Positions 34,906-45,751 of a stretch of DNA of 64,000 nucleotides are shown here, piece after piece. The position numbers and the translations under genes were made by a program. Position 1 is the first letter of the stretch, and each line of letters starts with the position of its first letter. This DNA is from Corallium rubrum (lineage: Eukaryota > Cnidaria > Anthozoa > Scleralcyonacea > Coralliidae): assembly GCA_964035015.1 (NCBI GenBank), contig OZ036004.1, forward strand, positions 7,021,384 through 7,085,383, in the 5' to 3' direction. The notes beneath the pieces were generated by a model. It did not search any database. It saw nothing but the letters and a program-made list of their open reading frames with translations, and had not been told where the DNA came from.

Positions 34906-35189
34906 TTAATAATATATTGGTATAGACGTCTGAAAAAAAATACTTAACAAGAAAAACAAACTTTCAGGCTAGTGAGGTAAATATAGTTTCACCTTGCAAG
35001 ATATTGTAAGATAATCAGCTAAGTTCTGCAATCCCTGAAGTTATGGCTTCACTAGTTAAGGATAAAGGCTTATTTTGTTAAAGATACGTTTATAATAAAA
35101 GTTATCTAATTCCATTGTCTCAGCACTTCCTGTCGGGTACTTTCAAAAACCAGCTTTTGCAAAAAAAAGTTTTTGCAACATGTTTTGAT

Positions 35190-35605
35190 GTGAGCGAGTG
35201 AATGCATGTGTAAATGGGTATGTGTGAGCGTGTGTGAGAGCGAGTGAAAGGAAGGGAGCGAGTGTGTGTAACCGAGTGAGTGTGTGGGAGAGAGGAGTGA
35301 GCGAGTGTGTGAGTTGGTGTGCGTAAGCGAGTGTGTGTGTGAGCGGGTGTCTGAATTTGTGAGAGTGAGTGAGTGAGCGAGCGAGTGAGTGAGTGAGTGA
35401 GTGAGTGAGTGAGTGAGTGAGTGAGTGAGTGAGTGAGTGAGTGAGTGAGTGAGTGAGTGAGTGAGTGAGTGAGTGAGTGAGTGAGTGAGTGAGTGAGTGA
35501 GTGAGTGAGTGAGTGAGTGAGTGAGTGAGTGAGTGAGTGAGCGAGTGAGTGGGTGAGTGAGTGAGTGAATGAGTGAGTGAGTGAGCGAGCGAGCGAGCGA
35601 CTTTA
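35190..35605. repeat. (GAGT)n microsatellite with degenerate flank
   Basis: About 200 bp of nearly pure GAGT tetranucleotide (35366-35545), preceded by about 170 bp of degenerate GTGTGAGCGAGTG sequence. The minus-strand frame of 175 codons is Ser-Leu-Thr-His repeats and not a gene. Confidence 0.95.
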
Positions 35606-35699
35606 TCAGAATGGCATATAGGCCATCTTTCAAAACATTATAAACTTTTCAAGTTATTTATGTCAAACAGCTCTTACAACTCCAACCTATAAAATTAGA

Positions 35700-35835
35700 T
35701 CATGTCCCTATTTTTTTACTCTGACGAAGGGCTTTGTCAATATTTCGTTGCCAAATAATCTCTGCAGTTTACCATCTTTTCACTTTGCTCCATCCAAAAC
35801 ACTGCCTACACAGCACTCTTGGGTCGTTAAAATAA
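35700..35835 (+). repeat. Isolated hammerhead-like repeat unit
   Basis: TTTACTCTGACGAAGGGCTT, ..CAGTTTACCATCTTTTCACT, TTGCTCCATCCAAAACACTG, CCTACACAGCACTCTTG follow the same order as the array at 28890-29375. Part of the core is missing (no GAAAC). Confidence 0.65.
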
Positions 35836-36429
35836 TTATTCTTTAATAAATAACAAACGGTTCGTTACTTCACAAGTATAACTCCGAGACAAGATCTCCT
35901 TGATAAAGAATTCGACAAACAAGATAAATAAGGCGGTGGGGCAAGGCGGCGACCACAATAGGATATTGTGTTTCAAAAGATTCACCACAGTTATTTAATT
36001 ACATAGATAGACACAAACTCGTTGTCAACAAGACAAAAACAATTCTATTTCAACCAGCCCACGTAACTTGTTCTTCAGCACAAGGTCAACAATTGACCGT
36101 CAACAGGGTGCTTTCCTCGTGTTAAGATTATTTACACGACGGGAAAGATTCCTTTTTCCAGATTTTAGGCACAACATTTTGAAAAAAATAGGATGTTGAT
36201 AACTACGGATGTATAGTCTATAGATGTTTTTTTTGCAAGACAGGAAAGTCTAAACTAGCAATTAAGTAGAACAAAGTCGTATTGACGAAGTATTCTGTGT
36301 GTTCTCTCAGTTATCACATTCTAAACTCTCAGCTCTCTACTGCTGTACCACAGAAAGACGGGAATCAGATTGGATTACACGCTTTATACTACAAAATAAT
36401 ATTATTTTCTCTCTGTGTTTCCAAGGAGG

Positions 36430-36745
36430 ACATTTTACTCTAATGAAGGACACCGCTCGAAACACATGCAGTATTTCGTTATCAAAACTATTTTCAGCAG
36501 TTTATCACCTTTTTACTTTGCTTCATCTAAAACACTCCTGAGGACTCTACTTTTTTACTTTCTAATATAACCTACGTTCGAGAGTTTCCCCATAGTAAAT
36601 TAAATCGTATAGCATTCGCCAGAATAAAATACTATATCGTCTACAGTCTAATTATTCGGAAAGGAATCAGTTAGAGCTACAGTGGTTAATTTGTTATTCT
36701 TTTTATCTCTCGTGGCAAAACTGTTGAGAGTTTAAACGAATTAAT
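36430..36745. repeat. Hammerhead-like repeat unit joined to the inverted-duplication arm
   Basis: 36437-36560 is one plus-strand unit (TACTCTAATGAAGGACACCG, CTCGAAACACATGCAGTATT, TCGTTATCAAAACTATTTTC). 36572-36745 is the inverted partner of 28690-28865. Confidence 0.7.
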
Positions 36746-37075
36746 ATTCCATATATGCTAGCTCATAAAATACAATGTATTTTTCGTTCTCGTGCATCAC
36801 ACTTGTGTACACTCTAAATATATCGTAGGTTGTTCCAACAACTTGCTGGAACATTAAATGATTTGTAATAAGTTTCTATAAGGTTTATAATAAGCTTTCT
36901 TCAACAAATAACGCCATTCTTATATATATATAACTTGTTCACCGACTTGTTATATACAAGCCTGTTGCAAACAGATCTTATTGACAAGCTGTAAGATTTT
37001 TTAAGTGTAGTATACAGAACACGACATGTCTACTTCTTCTAAAGTCTCACTTTCCTTCCTTGTTAAGGACTGGCC

Positions 37076-37293
37076 AAACGCTTTCAACATTTCATTCAAC
37101 ATCGTTCAACATTGTTGAACGCGTGTTGAACGAAAATTTGAACATGTTCAAATTTCGTTCAACACCATTCAACACCGTTCAACAACATTTAACATGCAGG
37201 GGTGGCCAAACGCTTTCAACATGTTGAATCACGGTTGAATTCAACAATGTTGAACGATGTTGAATGAAATGTTGAAAGCGTTTGGCCAAGCCT
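37076..37293. mobile_element. Palindromic Harbinger-like MITE
   Basis: Ends AGGACTGGCCAAACGCTTTC and GAAAGCGTTTGGCCAAGCCT are inverted and flanked by TTA duplications at 37073-37075 and 37294-37296. The interior is a mosaic of GTTCAAC / GTTGAAC words, so the element can fold on itself in several ways. A second CAGGGGTGGCCAAACGCTTTC word in the middle suggests an internal duplication of one end. Confidence 0.8.
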
Positions 37294-37299
37294 TTAGGA

Positions 37300-39180
37300 G
37301 TTTCACAACTTTATAAAGATCCTGTTATCATGCATACTGTGCATTTTTCGTTGTCGTAAATCTTAATAAAACTCTTTAATCATCCGAGGTTATTGACCTT
37401 CACAAGCCTCACAGTCAGGTGTCAAAAAAATTAACAACAACCATGATTTAATAACAAGAAGGAATTTCTATAACAATTCTGAAACACTCAATTTTCTGGT
37501 CAGTTTAAGAACGTAAACGGTTCATAGTCTTGCTCAATCAATTGCAAAGCATTTGCTGTTGGAAGAGGTGGCACTATATAGGCTAGACGTAGAATTTCTG
37601 GTTCATTAACAAGCATCATTTGAGAGTTTTACTACAGTTTAACACTATCCTCCTATATATGATAAACCACAGAGTGGAGTTTTTGGTAAAAACGTTTTTA
37701 AAATCCTAGAAAAATTCTTGGTATTTGGTCTTCGTTTTTTCATACTGTGAAGAAACAGGGTGAGAGAGCATTTTTGGGGGCCGCTGGAATATAAAATATT
37801 TAGTATTGGTGGGGTGTAATAAGGCAAAGCGACGCTAGCAGGTGGTGTGAACTGCAGGGGACTATTTGTTGATCATTCTACTAACTATTCTGCACTGGCG
37901 TCCAACTGGGATACGCGTGCAAGTAATAGAAATGAATTTACAGCGGAAAAACCCACATCATTAAGGAAATTGCTAGTTTAATGGCAACCTAGTACGGCTA
38001 GATAATGCCCTCGAACAAAACTGGGACCACCATTTGTTGTTGTTCTTGGTTAAGCTTTGAGTTTCAGAGAGGAACGAAAAACGGTGAGCCGGCTAGAGGA
38101 AATAGTTAAATGTAACTGTTGGTAAACAACTTATTTACTTTACTCTCGGGTTTTGTTATTGTTATTCCTTTGCTCTGTGTCCGACACGTGCATAAAAACA
38201 ACGAACATCGCGGCCCGGAATATACGTGCAAAAGAGAAACCAAGGAAAAAACCCTTGTATTTGTACAGTAAAAACCGCTTAGGTACACATGGTGGATACC
38301 TTTTAAAAAGACGAGCAAAATTAGAAATTTCTTAAATGTTCTTGAGCGTTGAATCGGTCGCTATTTTTGCCGTATCTTCGGCATCATGTAGTTTTATTCC
38401 ATATGTACATTGCTGAAGTAATTAAATTTAATTTGTCTGTTTTGTGTATCAATTTTGGCCAAGATACGACACGCCGTCCTATGTCCTTCGAAACAAAAGA
38501 TATTTCATTCACTTCCCATCTTCACTTCCATGCAGAGATGAAAAAACCGCCCAAAACCCTACAAAAACAGTTTTGGAAATCAGTTCGAAAAGAAACCCGA
38601 ATATAATCCTCTCTGACATCTGTTTTGACTTGTTTTCTTTTAAATGTCTCGATCTTGGGTATACTAGTATCATTGTTTGAAACAGAACTGTTTTGAGTTC
38701 TGATGTATGCTCAGGCTGTGTTTTACGGGTATTGTGAATACAATAGAAGCTTTTCCTAAAGCGGGGTGTTTGTGTCCAAAGGTTTTCTTTAGTTTGCACT
38801 AAACGATATCTGCACTGTGGATTTGTAAACATGATTTGAAAAGCACAAGTTGTGTTTAGTTTAACTCATCCCTGTCCGAGGGCTTCCCCAGAGGTAAAAT
38901 CGTCTGAGTTAGCCAGAATAAAATACCAAAGACCGATTCGTACAGGCCAATGTACATCAATCTGATTAAGGTTTTTCAGTCCTGATTAGAAACCAACATC
39001 GGAAAAGCAAAAGAAAGGCGTTGTTCTTTAACGGGACCTGAGTTTGAGGAGGATTTCAATTTGAAACAAATTAGTTTAGCTATAGAGGAATTCCATTTGA
39101 AATCAAAACAGCTGGTTCGTTATAACCGAAAAAATTACAGTGCTTTCGAAGAAGACTAGACTTATCACATATTATTGAAT
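37300..39180. other. No gene recognised
   Basis: AT-rich, short frames only. Weak similarity to the dispersed CTGGCTAACGCCAGA family at 38890-38930 (minus strand). Nothing exon-like that I could support. Confidence 0.4.
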
Positions 39181-39185
39181 ATCAA

Positions 39186-39186
<1 letters not shown>

Positions 39187-39260
<74 letters not shown>
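39187..39260. repeat. (TA)n microsatellite
   Basis: About 74 bp of pure TA repeat. Confidence 0.95.
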
Positions 39261-39264
<4 letters not shown>

Positions 39265-40280
39265 CTTATCGGATCTTTTTATCGTTAAACCTTTTGTCCT
39301 AGCTCACTCGACGTTTGTGATAATATTGAGTAAAACAAAATTAAAAACGAGGGTATGTTTAAAAAGACCAAGACATCTCTTCGCAATGTGACTTCTCCTC
39401 TCTCATTTTAAACTTTTTGACACCAACAAAAATTGTGGTAGTAAAATAGAATACAAAAAAAACTTGAACATTTTTTTACGATCTAGTTAGCTACAGTATA
39501 TATTATAGTAAAGTGTTTACAAGTAGCTTAGTATATATAAGATCTGCTTAGCTTTCGATACAATTAAGAGCGGCATAGACTCTTCAGAACAACAGACATT
39601 AATTAGTAACACTATTTTTTTCCAAAGGTGTCTACGTTGCTGAGTCAAAAACCAACGACGTTCTGCAAGAAAGCTAACAGTCAAAACAAGATCTATCATC
39701 AAATATTTACAAGCAGTTGTAGCTAATCGATTCACTCTAACTGTTCTCTGTATATTAAACACTGTTCTTCCTTTAAACCCTGGCGTGAAACATTGAAGCA
39801 AACCGAACACCTACTATGCTTTGTCGTAAATAACTCGACATTTCGTGCTAAATAGAATCAAACTCCGAGACAAGCATTCAAAAACACAATCCATTTTGAA
39901 AATACGTCTATAGAAGCTTAACAGGGGTTTTTGAGGTAGAGTCCATGCGATGAAGGTAAAAGCGTGGGCTTACAGGAAAATGTAAATGTGCTTGATAATT
40001 ACGAGTTAATTGACATAGGTGCAATGGGTACGTTGAGCTTATTGTACCAATTTATAATTAGATTCTGTGATTGGGTCCTTTGTTATTACGTTAATAGGCG
40101 CGTGTTCAATTAGAAGAATGAATATTTTTGTTTGTATTGCGCTCTTTTCAGCTAACATAATGCACATCGAAGACAAAAAGAGCACACGAGTCTTTAATAA
40201 GCCGCACGCGTCGCCCATTAGCCCATTGCAGAACTAGCTTTCCTCAAGAGAACATCTCCACAGCAGTGAGCACAAGCAGG

Positions 40281-40288
40281 TATATATA
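40281..40288 (+). promoter_or_regulatory. TATA box of the Fezf gene
   Basis: TATATATA preceded by GCAGG lies 151 bp upstream of the start codon, which would put the transcription start near 40310 and give a 5' UTR of about 130 nt. The position fits, but there is no direct evidence of use. Confidence 0.6.
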
Positions 40289-40438
40289 GCGGTAAAGAAC
40301 GAGCAATCGGAAACTACTCCGCAGCTAAAAAAGATAAACGACGCATCAGGTCATTAAATCGACGCGATTCTTATCTATCCTAGTCCAGAAAAAGAAAAAC
40401 AGCAACATCACCCACCGAAGCTAGTAAACGCCTTCGAT

Positions 40439-41655
40439 ATGCCACGATCATTTTTAGTCAAGCTGCGAGCGAAGAAAAGTGGTACAGGAAAACTCAAGAA
40501 AGGTACTTAACAAGAAATCTTTCTTCTATGTGTATTACAATAGAAAACCGTTACAACGGTTCTCTTGCCCTGAAGCAACGTCGCAGACACTTTTGGCAAA
40601 GACGTAAATTATGCATAGCATCAGTCAACCGATAAGTTACGGCCTTTTAAATTTATTTGTTCCTTCTATTTCTTTTTTTCATAGAATGGATGCCGGAGTT
40701 GGCCTCTCGAGATGTTTCAACACCAGTCAACTTCAGTATGATATCGAACGAATTCTTAAGACCTATCAATCTCAGTGTTTATCAACCGGTAGTTAGCTTC
40801 GGGGCACAAAAAGGGCAGTACAGTCCAATCGCAAAGATCTTCGACCCGTTATCACTCGACACATCTTGGCCAGTTTTATCGACGGTGATGCCAAGCGTCC
40901 TGCGCAGTCCTCCAAAACAACTCAACAGCGACATAAGACCGATTATTCTACGAGGACCCACGACAGAAGATATCATTCCTTCGCCTACAAAAAGCGATGA
41001 CTCCGGGCCTGCCAGTCAACCGTTCTTTCCAACAGCCTTCCTACCAAACAACGGTTTCGGCCATATTCATGACACTCTCCGGTCAGATACACTCATAGAT
41101 GCCCCGAGGAAGAACTTCAGAAAAAGACGTACAACCGGGAACAAGACATTCTCCTGCGAAGTCTGTGGCAAGATCTTTAACGCTCATTACAACCTCACCC
41201 GACATATGCCCGTGCACACGGGCGCACGCCCGTTCAAGTGTAAGGTGTGCGGGAAAGGGTTTCGTCAGGCGAGCACTCTGTGTAGACATAAGATAATTCA
41301 CACCAAAGAGAAACCTCACAAATGTAAAGAATGTGGAAAGGCCTTCAACCGATCGTCTACGCTGAATACACACATGAGGATACACGCCGGCTATAAACCT
41401 TTTGTTTGCGATATCTGTGGCAAGGGCTTTCACCAGAAAGGCAACTACAAGAACCATCGCCTGACACACACGGGCGTGAAGCCCTTCAAGTGTCACATCT
41501 GCGGCAAGGCGTTCCATCAGGTGTACAACCTCACATTTCATATGCATACACACAACGACAAGAAGCCGTTCACGTGCGACACATGTGGCAAAGGCTTCTG
41601 TAGGAACTTTGATCTGAAGAAACACATGAGAAAGCTTCATGAAGTAAAAACATAA
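40439..41655 (+). CDS. fezf: Fezf (FEZ family) C2H2 zinc-finger transcription factor with an N-terminal SNAG motif, 2 coding exons
   Basis: Exon 1 is 40439-40502 and exon 2 is 40685-41655; the 182-bp intron is GT-AG and the split codon (G|AA, Glu) keeps frame, giving 344 aa. Residues 1-8 are MPRSFLVK, the SNAG repressor motif of Snail and Gfi1 proteins, which recruits LSD1/CoREST. Six C2H2 fingers at about 177-340 match Fezf finger by finger ([79 protein letters not shown]). Fezf proteins specify anterior neural fates and neuronal identity. Vertebrate and insect Fezf carry an Eh1 (FSIxxIL) motif near the N-terminus; here only a weak FSMISNEFL is seen. The region between is Ser/Pro-rich and low in structure. 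Likely poly(A) signals are at 41975-41980 and 42007-42012. Confidence 0.93.
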
Positions 41656-42171
41656 GCTTAGCAGTTATAGGTTTTATACAAAAATGATATTTAAAAACTA
41701 TAGATGTTTATAATATTAAGCTTTATAACTCAGAGGTTAACCAAACATTGTGTCTATAATGGAAAATCAAAATGATAACGCGCTGTTATCGTCTGCACTT
41801 GTAATTATTTAATTAAATTTTATTAACAAAAAAAAAAAAGAAATAAGCTGGCTGAGCCATACCGTCATGTGTATACATAAATAGATTAGTGTATTTATAA
41901 ATATATTAGAGTATAAAGATTAATTTATATTTCAATAGAGAGAACTATGTCTAGACTTTGGATATCCTGTTAAAAATAAAGTATGAATGTAACTAAATGT
42001 ATCTACAATAAAAGTATTTCTGAACAATGACAATGTGTTGGATTGACCTTTCCGAAAATATACGGCTACCGCCAAAGAAACCGAAAATTTTCGATACTTT
42101 TAAAAAATTTTTAAAGTAGAGGTACCCCCGAAAGTATAACGACTACCCGAAAGTAACGCTTTACATTTATA

Positions 42172-43013
42172 AAGTGCCTATGAATTAAACGAAATTTCAC
42201 GTCACTTTTTTAAGATTATATTTGGAAGAACACCTAAGATAATGAAAAATGGCTTTTACACGCCTTTCAAATCTTATCTCCGCATTCTTGAATTATTGCC
42301 TATGTGGGAGAAAACGGAAAATCAGTCATATCTATGAAACTGGTTTAACTACACACGTAAAAACGCACAGTCTGATCAGCTCTGATATCAGATCTAATGT
42401 AGCGACCCTTGATACAGCCTGACAGCTACAGAATGTACCAGCGCTGATGTATAAACACTTAGTTAGAATTTCTAACAGACTGCCACAGCTCTGTAGACAA
42501 CATACCTGTTCAGTCTGTTATATCAAACTGATACAGCACTGACCGTGTCAGGCTGATACAGTTTGACAGAATCTGTTCTGAACAGTCTGTTGTAGTGTCA
42601 GGCTTGATATAGATATGATATCATAGGTGTATCATAGCTGATACTGCAACAGGCTGTATCAGGGATCGCTACATTTTTCTGGACAGATCTGACATCATTA
42701 TGCATCAGGTCTGACACAGAGTGTGCGTTTTTACGTGTGTACACCAAACCACACATTTCAGATGTAATCAGACCATACCCCAAGGAAAATTCCCAAGGTT
42801 TGATTCAGTTTAGTCAAACCAATCCAAAGATATGGCTGATTTTCCGTTTCCTCTCGCATACAACGTATGACGTCGTTGCTCAAATTGCATAGCCAATAAC
42901 TCAAGAATGCGATAAGAATTGAAAGGCATGTAAAAGCCATTTTTCATTATCTTAGGTGTTCTTCCAAATAACGAAATTTCACTTCAGTTTTTTACGATTG
43001 TTCATAGGCACTT
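42172..43013. mobile_element. Palindromic MITE, long arms, copy C, interrupted by another MITE
   Basis: The ends AAGTGCCTATGAATTAAACG and TTGTTCATAGGCACTT are inverted, as are inner words (AACACCTAAGATAATGAAAA with its inverse near 42940-42965). A CACACG-family MITE sits inside at 42352-42739. Confidence 0.75.
42352..42739. mobile_element. Nested CACACG-family MITE
   Basis: Ends CACACGTAAAAACGCAC and GTGCGTTTTTACGTGTG with TA on both sides (42350-42351, 42740-42741). The arms match the longer copy at 4646-5411, including ACCTGTTCAGTCTGTTAT-type words. It lies inside a palindromic MITE and is therefore the younger of the two. Confidence 0.8.
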
Positions 43014-43339
43014 CAACCGATATAACGCTTTATCTGAAAAATACTCTCACAAACAGTAATAAACTGACTGTATAATACGCTCTGATCTACTGCATCAAAT
43101 GTTTCCAAGTTGACCATAGACTTAAATTTAAAAGAAAATCTTCCGTTTCTGGTCAGGGCGCATCTCTAAAATCGAAGCTGTGACACGCTTTTTTTTTTTG
43201 CTTTTTCTTTTTCAAGTGTAACCTTGATTTGACAAAAATGATGTTAAGAAACATTTTCTGAGTATATGAGGTTCACAAACGTCTACCAAACGACTGAGTA
43301 ACCCTAGATACATCGTATATACAGATATAAATATTAAGA

Positions 43340-43376
43340 CAGTGTAATAAAAGTAGCGTGCTGCGTAGGCAGTGTT
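43340..43376. repeat. AAAGTAGCGTGCTGCGTAGG end of the hammerhead-like family
   Basis: AAAAGTAGCGTGCTGCGTAG directly precedes a 5S SINE. The same word is at 2107-2127 (plus strand) and, inverted, at 53995-54016, where it closes other copies of this repeat family. Confidence 0.6.
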
Positions 43377-43705
43377 GCAGGGAGCACGGGTGGCGCGTGC
43401 TGTTAGGGCGCTGCCTCTCACCAATAGTTAAGCCCGGTCGGACGGGGTTAGTACTTGGATGAGTGACCGTTTGGGAGTAACCCAGTACTCTGCCAGCTTG
43501 GGACTTATGTGAGTAGAGTTTAGTTGGTCTCTCCTGTGCTCCGAGAGTTTTTCACCGGGTTCTCCGGTTTTCCTCCCTCCGTAAAATCAACACCTGGGTC
43601 TTAGTTGTCTACACATAGGAGTTTGGTGTCAATTGGAACGAAAGTTCTGTTCCTCTCTCCTGCCACACATTAAATGGCAAATTTAATAAATTCAAATTAA
43701 ATTCA
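43377..43705 (+). mobile_element. Complete 5S-derived SINE (reference copy)
   Basis: Parts in order: GGAGCACGGGTGGCGCGTGC, GCGCTGCCTCTCACCAATAG, the 5S-type promoter (GTTAAGCCCGGTCGGACG, GTTAGTACTTGGATGAGTGA), a body (TGAGTAGAGTTTAGTTGGTC, GGTTTTCCTCCCTCCGTAAA), and a 3' tail (CTACACATAGGAGTTTGGTG, CTGCCACACATTAAATGGCA, AATTTAATAAA). GAAGTTAAGC-like A box and GTTAGTACTTGGATGGG C box are the polymerase III internal control region of 5S rRNA. This is the SINE3 design described in fishes. Confidence 0.88.
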
Positions 43706-43721
43706 AACAACAATCGAATAT

Positions 43722-43905
43722 AGTAAGGTTTGATATACTGCCCAAACAGAGAACGTATAGGAGTCTAACGTTTCGATGGAACGCCTTTCGTCAGAGAGAG
43801 GCCTAAGTTTTCTCTCTGACGAAGGGCCTTCGCTCGAAACGTTAGACTCCTCCTACGTTCTCTGTTTCGGCAGTATATCAAACCTTACTCTATTCGATTG
43901 TTATA
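43722..43905. repeat. Inverted-repeat element with paired hammerhead-like cores
   Basis: TAGTAAGGTTTGATATACTG at the left is inverted as CAGTATATCAAACCTTACT at the right. Each arm carries CTCTCTGACGAAGGGC..CTTCG, CTCGAAACGTTAGACTCC or its inverse. Copies: 53735-54018 (intron of SLC25A3) and a worn one near 975-1065. Confidence 0.7.
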
Positions 43906-43924
43906 AATATTAAGTATATAACGT

Positions 43925-44100
43925 ATTATAAATAAGTTTTGTGGAAACACCACGTAAAATATTTCTTTGCTAAGCTTTCGGCCTGTTGACTCAGGCCTTC
44001 ATCAGAGCAATGACAAGGAGTTGTTGGCATTGCTCTGATGAAGGCCTGAGTCAACATTAGCAAAGAAATATTTTACGTGGTGTTTCTACAAAACTTATTT
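43925..44100. repeat. Inverted repeat with CTGATGA...GAAA and a perfect 6-bp stem
   Basis: The two arms (43933-44016 minus, 44025-44097 plus) share GCTCTGATGAAGGCCTGAGT, CAACA and ATTTTACGTGGTGTTTC. The minus-strand arm has CTGATGA, then GGCCTG pairing with CAGGCC across a 6-nt loop, then GAAAG. The plus arm has lost the CAGGCC side. A relic lies near 60145-60250 upstream of PDHB. Confidence 0.65.
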
Positions 44101-44671
44101 ATATTACATTATCGCCATGAAAACTTTCAAAGGATTAATTATATACAGTATGCTTCGATTTATTTATTTATTTATGCATATAAAAAAGAATGTAGAAAAA
44201 GTATCGACGTGCAAGAGAAAAGATTTTTCCGGCCAAATGCTAACTATTTATTTATAATAAATTTTGGATTTATTGGCCTTAATTATATTCTGTTGATGAA
44301 AAATAATTTAATTATATTGGCACTGCATTCGAAGTAATCATTTGCAATATTAATCAACTACATGAAGAGACTTTATAATGAAAATGAGATAGACGCTATA
44401 AACAAAATCATTTGACTCAAATCGTAAATTTGCTAAAATATAGGTACAGAGAACTCCAAATTTTATATAACCTTTCGCCAATTCGCCGTAACAAAGACAC
44501 TCCGAGTGTCCAACCAAAATCATATCTTGAATTGAAGATTGTATTTAGAAAAATTGAAAATTATAAAGCTATATAGGTGATAGTAATATATTTTTTAAAA
44601 AGTAGCATTCGGGCTGAGTAATTGCTCCCATGTTTTGGGCTTCGTGCTCAAAAAGGCAAACCGAAGCATCA

Positions 44672-44826
44672 CAGGGTTCGAAATAACGTTCAGAAAATAT
44701 GCCTAATTTTGTAGGCTGTTTTTTGTTGGTCAAAATTTTGGCAGGCTGTTTCCCAAGCAGCAAAGTTACGTTCCCAAATAACCGCCGGCAACGTCCTAAA
44801 ACTGCCGGCTGCTATTTCGAACCCTG
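44672..44826. mobile_element. hAT-like MITE, CAGGGTTCGAAAT ends
   Basis: CAGGGTTCGAAATAACGTTC at the left and GCTATTTCGAACCCTG at the right are inverted; the inner GGCTGTTT words are repeated. Target duplication is not clear. Confidence 0.65.
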
Positions 44827-45084
44827 ACTGCAACCAAGAGTAAATCAAGTTTTAGTGATATAACAAACTATGGAGAAGGCTGATATATCTTAGAGAAACT
44901 ATGCCTCTGACAGAATTTATCTTAGCATTTTTAAAAAAAACCGGCTCTCGATCCAAAAGCCATGCATTTTAAGTCTTTTAGCAGAGTGAAAAAGCAGTGA
45001 ACTGCCGAGATTTTTGGGGGGACTGTGACGAGTTTCGTCATAACGATCGTCCGAATGTGACCTGATCATGAATGGCGTTATGTC

Positions 45085-45216
45085 GCAATGACGTCATTAT
45101 GACATCATTGTGAAATAATGACGTCATTGTGACCTCATTGTCATATAATAAATGACGTCATAATTATGTCATAATAACATCAGGATGACGTCACAATGAC
45201 ATTGTTATGACGTCAG
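45085..45216. promoter_or_regulatory. Cluster of five perfect CRE (TGACGTCA) sites
   Basis: TGACGTCA occurs at 45089-45096, 45119-45126, 45153-45160, 45186-45193 and 45208-45215. Several near-matches (TGACATCA, TGACCTCA, TTATGTCA) lie between. It may be a decayed ATGACGTCATT tandem array rather than a selected enhancer. No gene lies within 3.4 kb. Confidence 0.7.
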
Positions 45217-45229
45217 GTGAAAGAAAACA

Positions 45230-45751
45230 GCAACCTCGTCCCCAGGGCATTTTGCCTCCACGTTGGGAGGTCGGCAAAAATGGCCCTGGCATTGGCTGGT
45301 CGATTCTATAATCGGATTGGCCGGTTTAAAAACTTGATTAATTCAGATACAGTGTAATTTATTCATCAAAATATGAATTGCAATAAATCCACTCTGCGAA
45401 GTTCATCCAAAGAATTGTAACGATAGCTTTGGTTAAAGTCAAGAACAACATTAGATATATGTTTCTTCCAGACATTTAAATGTATCCTGGATAATCGTGG
45501 GGAGTATCATGATGAATAATGCTAGCCAGTTGCATTTATGATAAAGGTTCACATGAGTGATTCGGCAGAGCGTTAAATATTTCTTATTTATTATTCATGT
45601 ATACGTATTATACAAAAACGAAACACAAAGACCGCATAAATTTTCTTGCCAAAACACCCCAAAATTCTGGGGTGTCACGTGACCAGCCGATGCCAGGGCC
45701 ATTTTCGCCGACCTCCCAACGTGGAGGCAAAATGCCCTGGGGACGAGGTTG
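45230..45751. mobile_element. hAT-type MITE with an approximately 8-bp target duplication
   Basis: CAACCTCGTCCCCAGGGCAT and GGCAAAATGCCCTGGGGACG then AGGTTGA are inverted ends. GAAAACAG flanks both sides (45222-45229, 45752-45759). Matching subterminal CCACGTTGGGAGGTCGGC words strengthen the call. No transposase. Confidence 0.8.

Noticed and set aside
35106-35633. 175-codon Ser/Leu/Thr/His-rich frame
   Set aside because: Translation of the (GAGT)n microsatellite.
39517-39810. 97-codon minus-strand frame as a gene
   Set aside because: No homology recognised, no promoter or poly(A) signal, and it lies in AT-rich sequence where such frames arise by chance.
40657-40684. Start of Fezf at the upstream in-frame hydrophobic stretch
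   Set aside because: That stretch is the intron's polypyrimidine tract; it lacks an ATG, and splicing from 40502 gives a better N-terminus.
41083-41640. 185-codon minus-strand frame
   Set aside because: It is the antisense shadow of the Fezf zinc fingers and has no family resemblance of its own.
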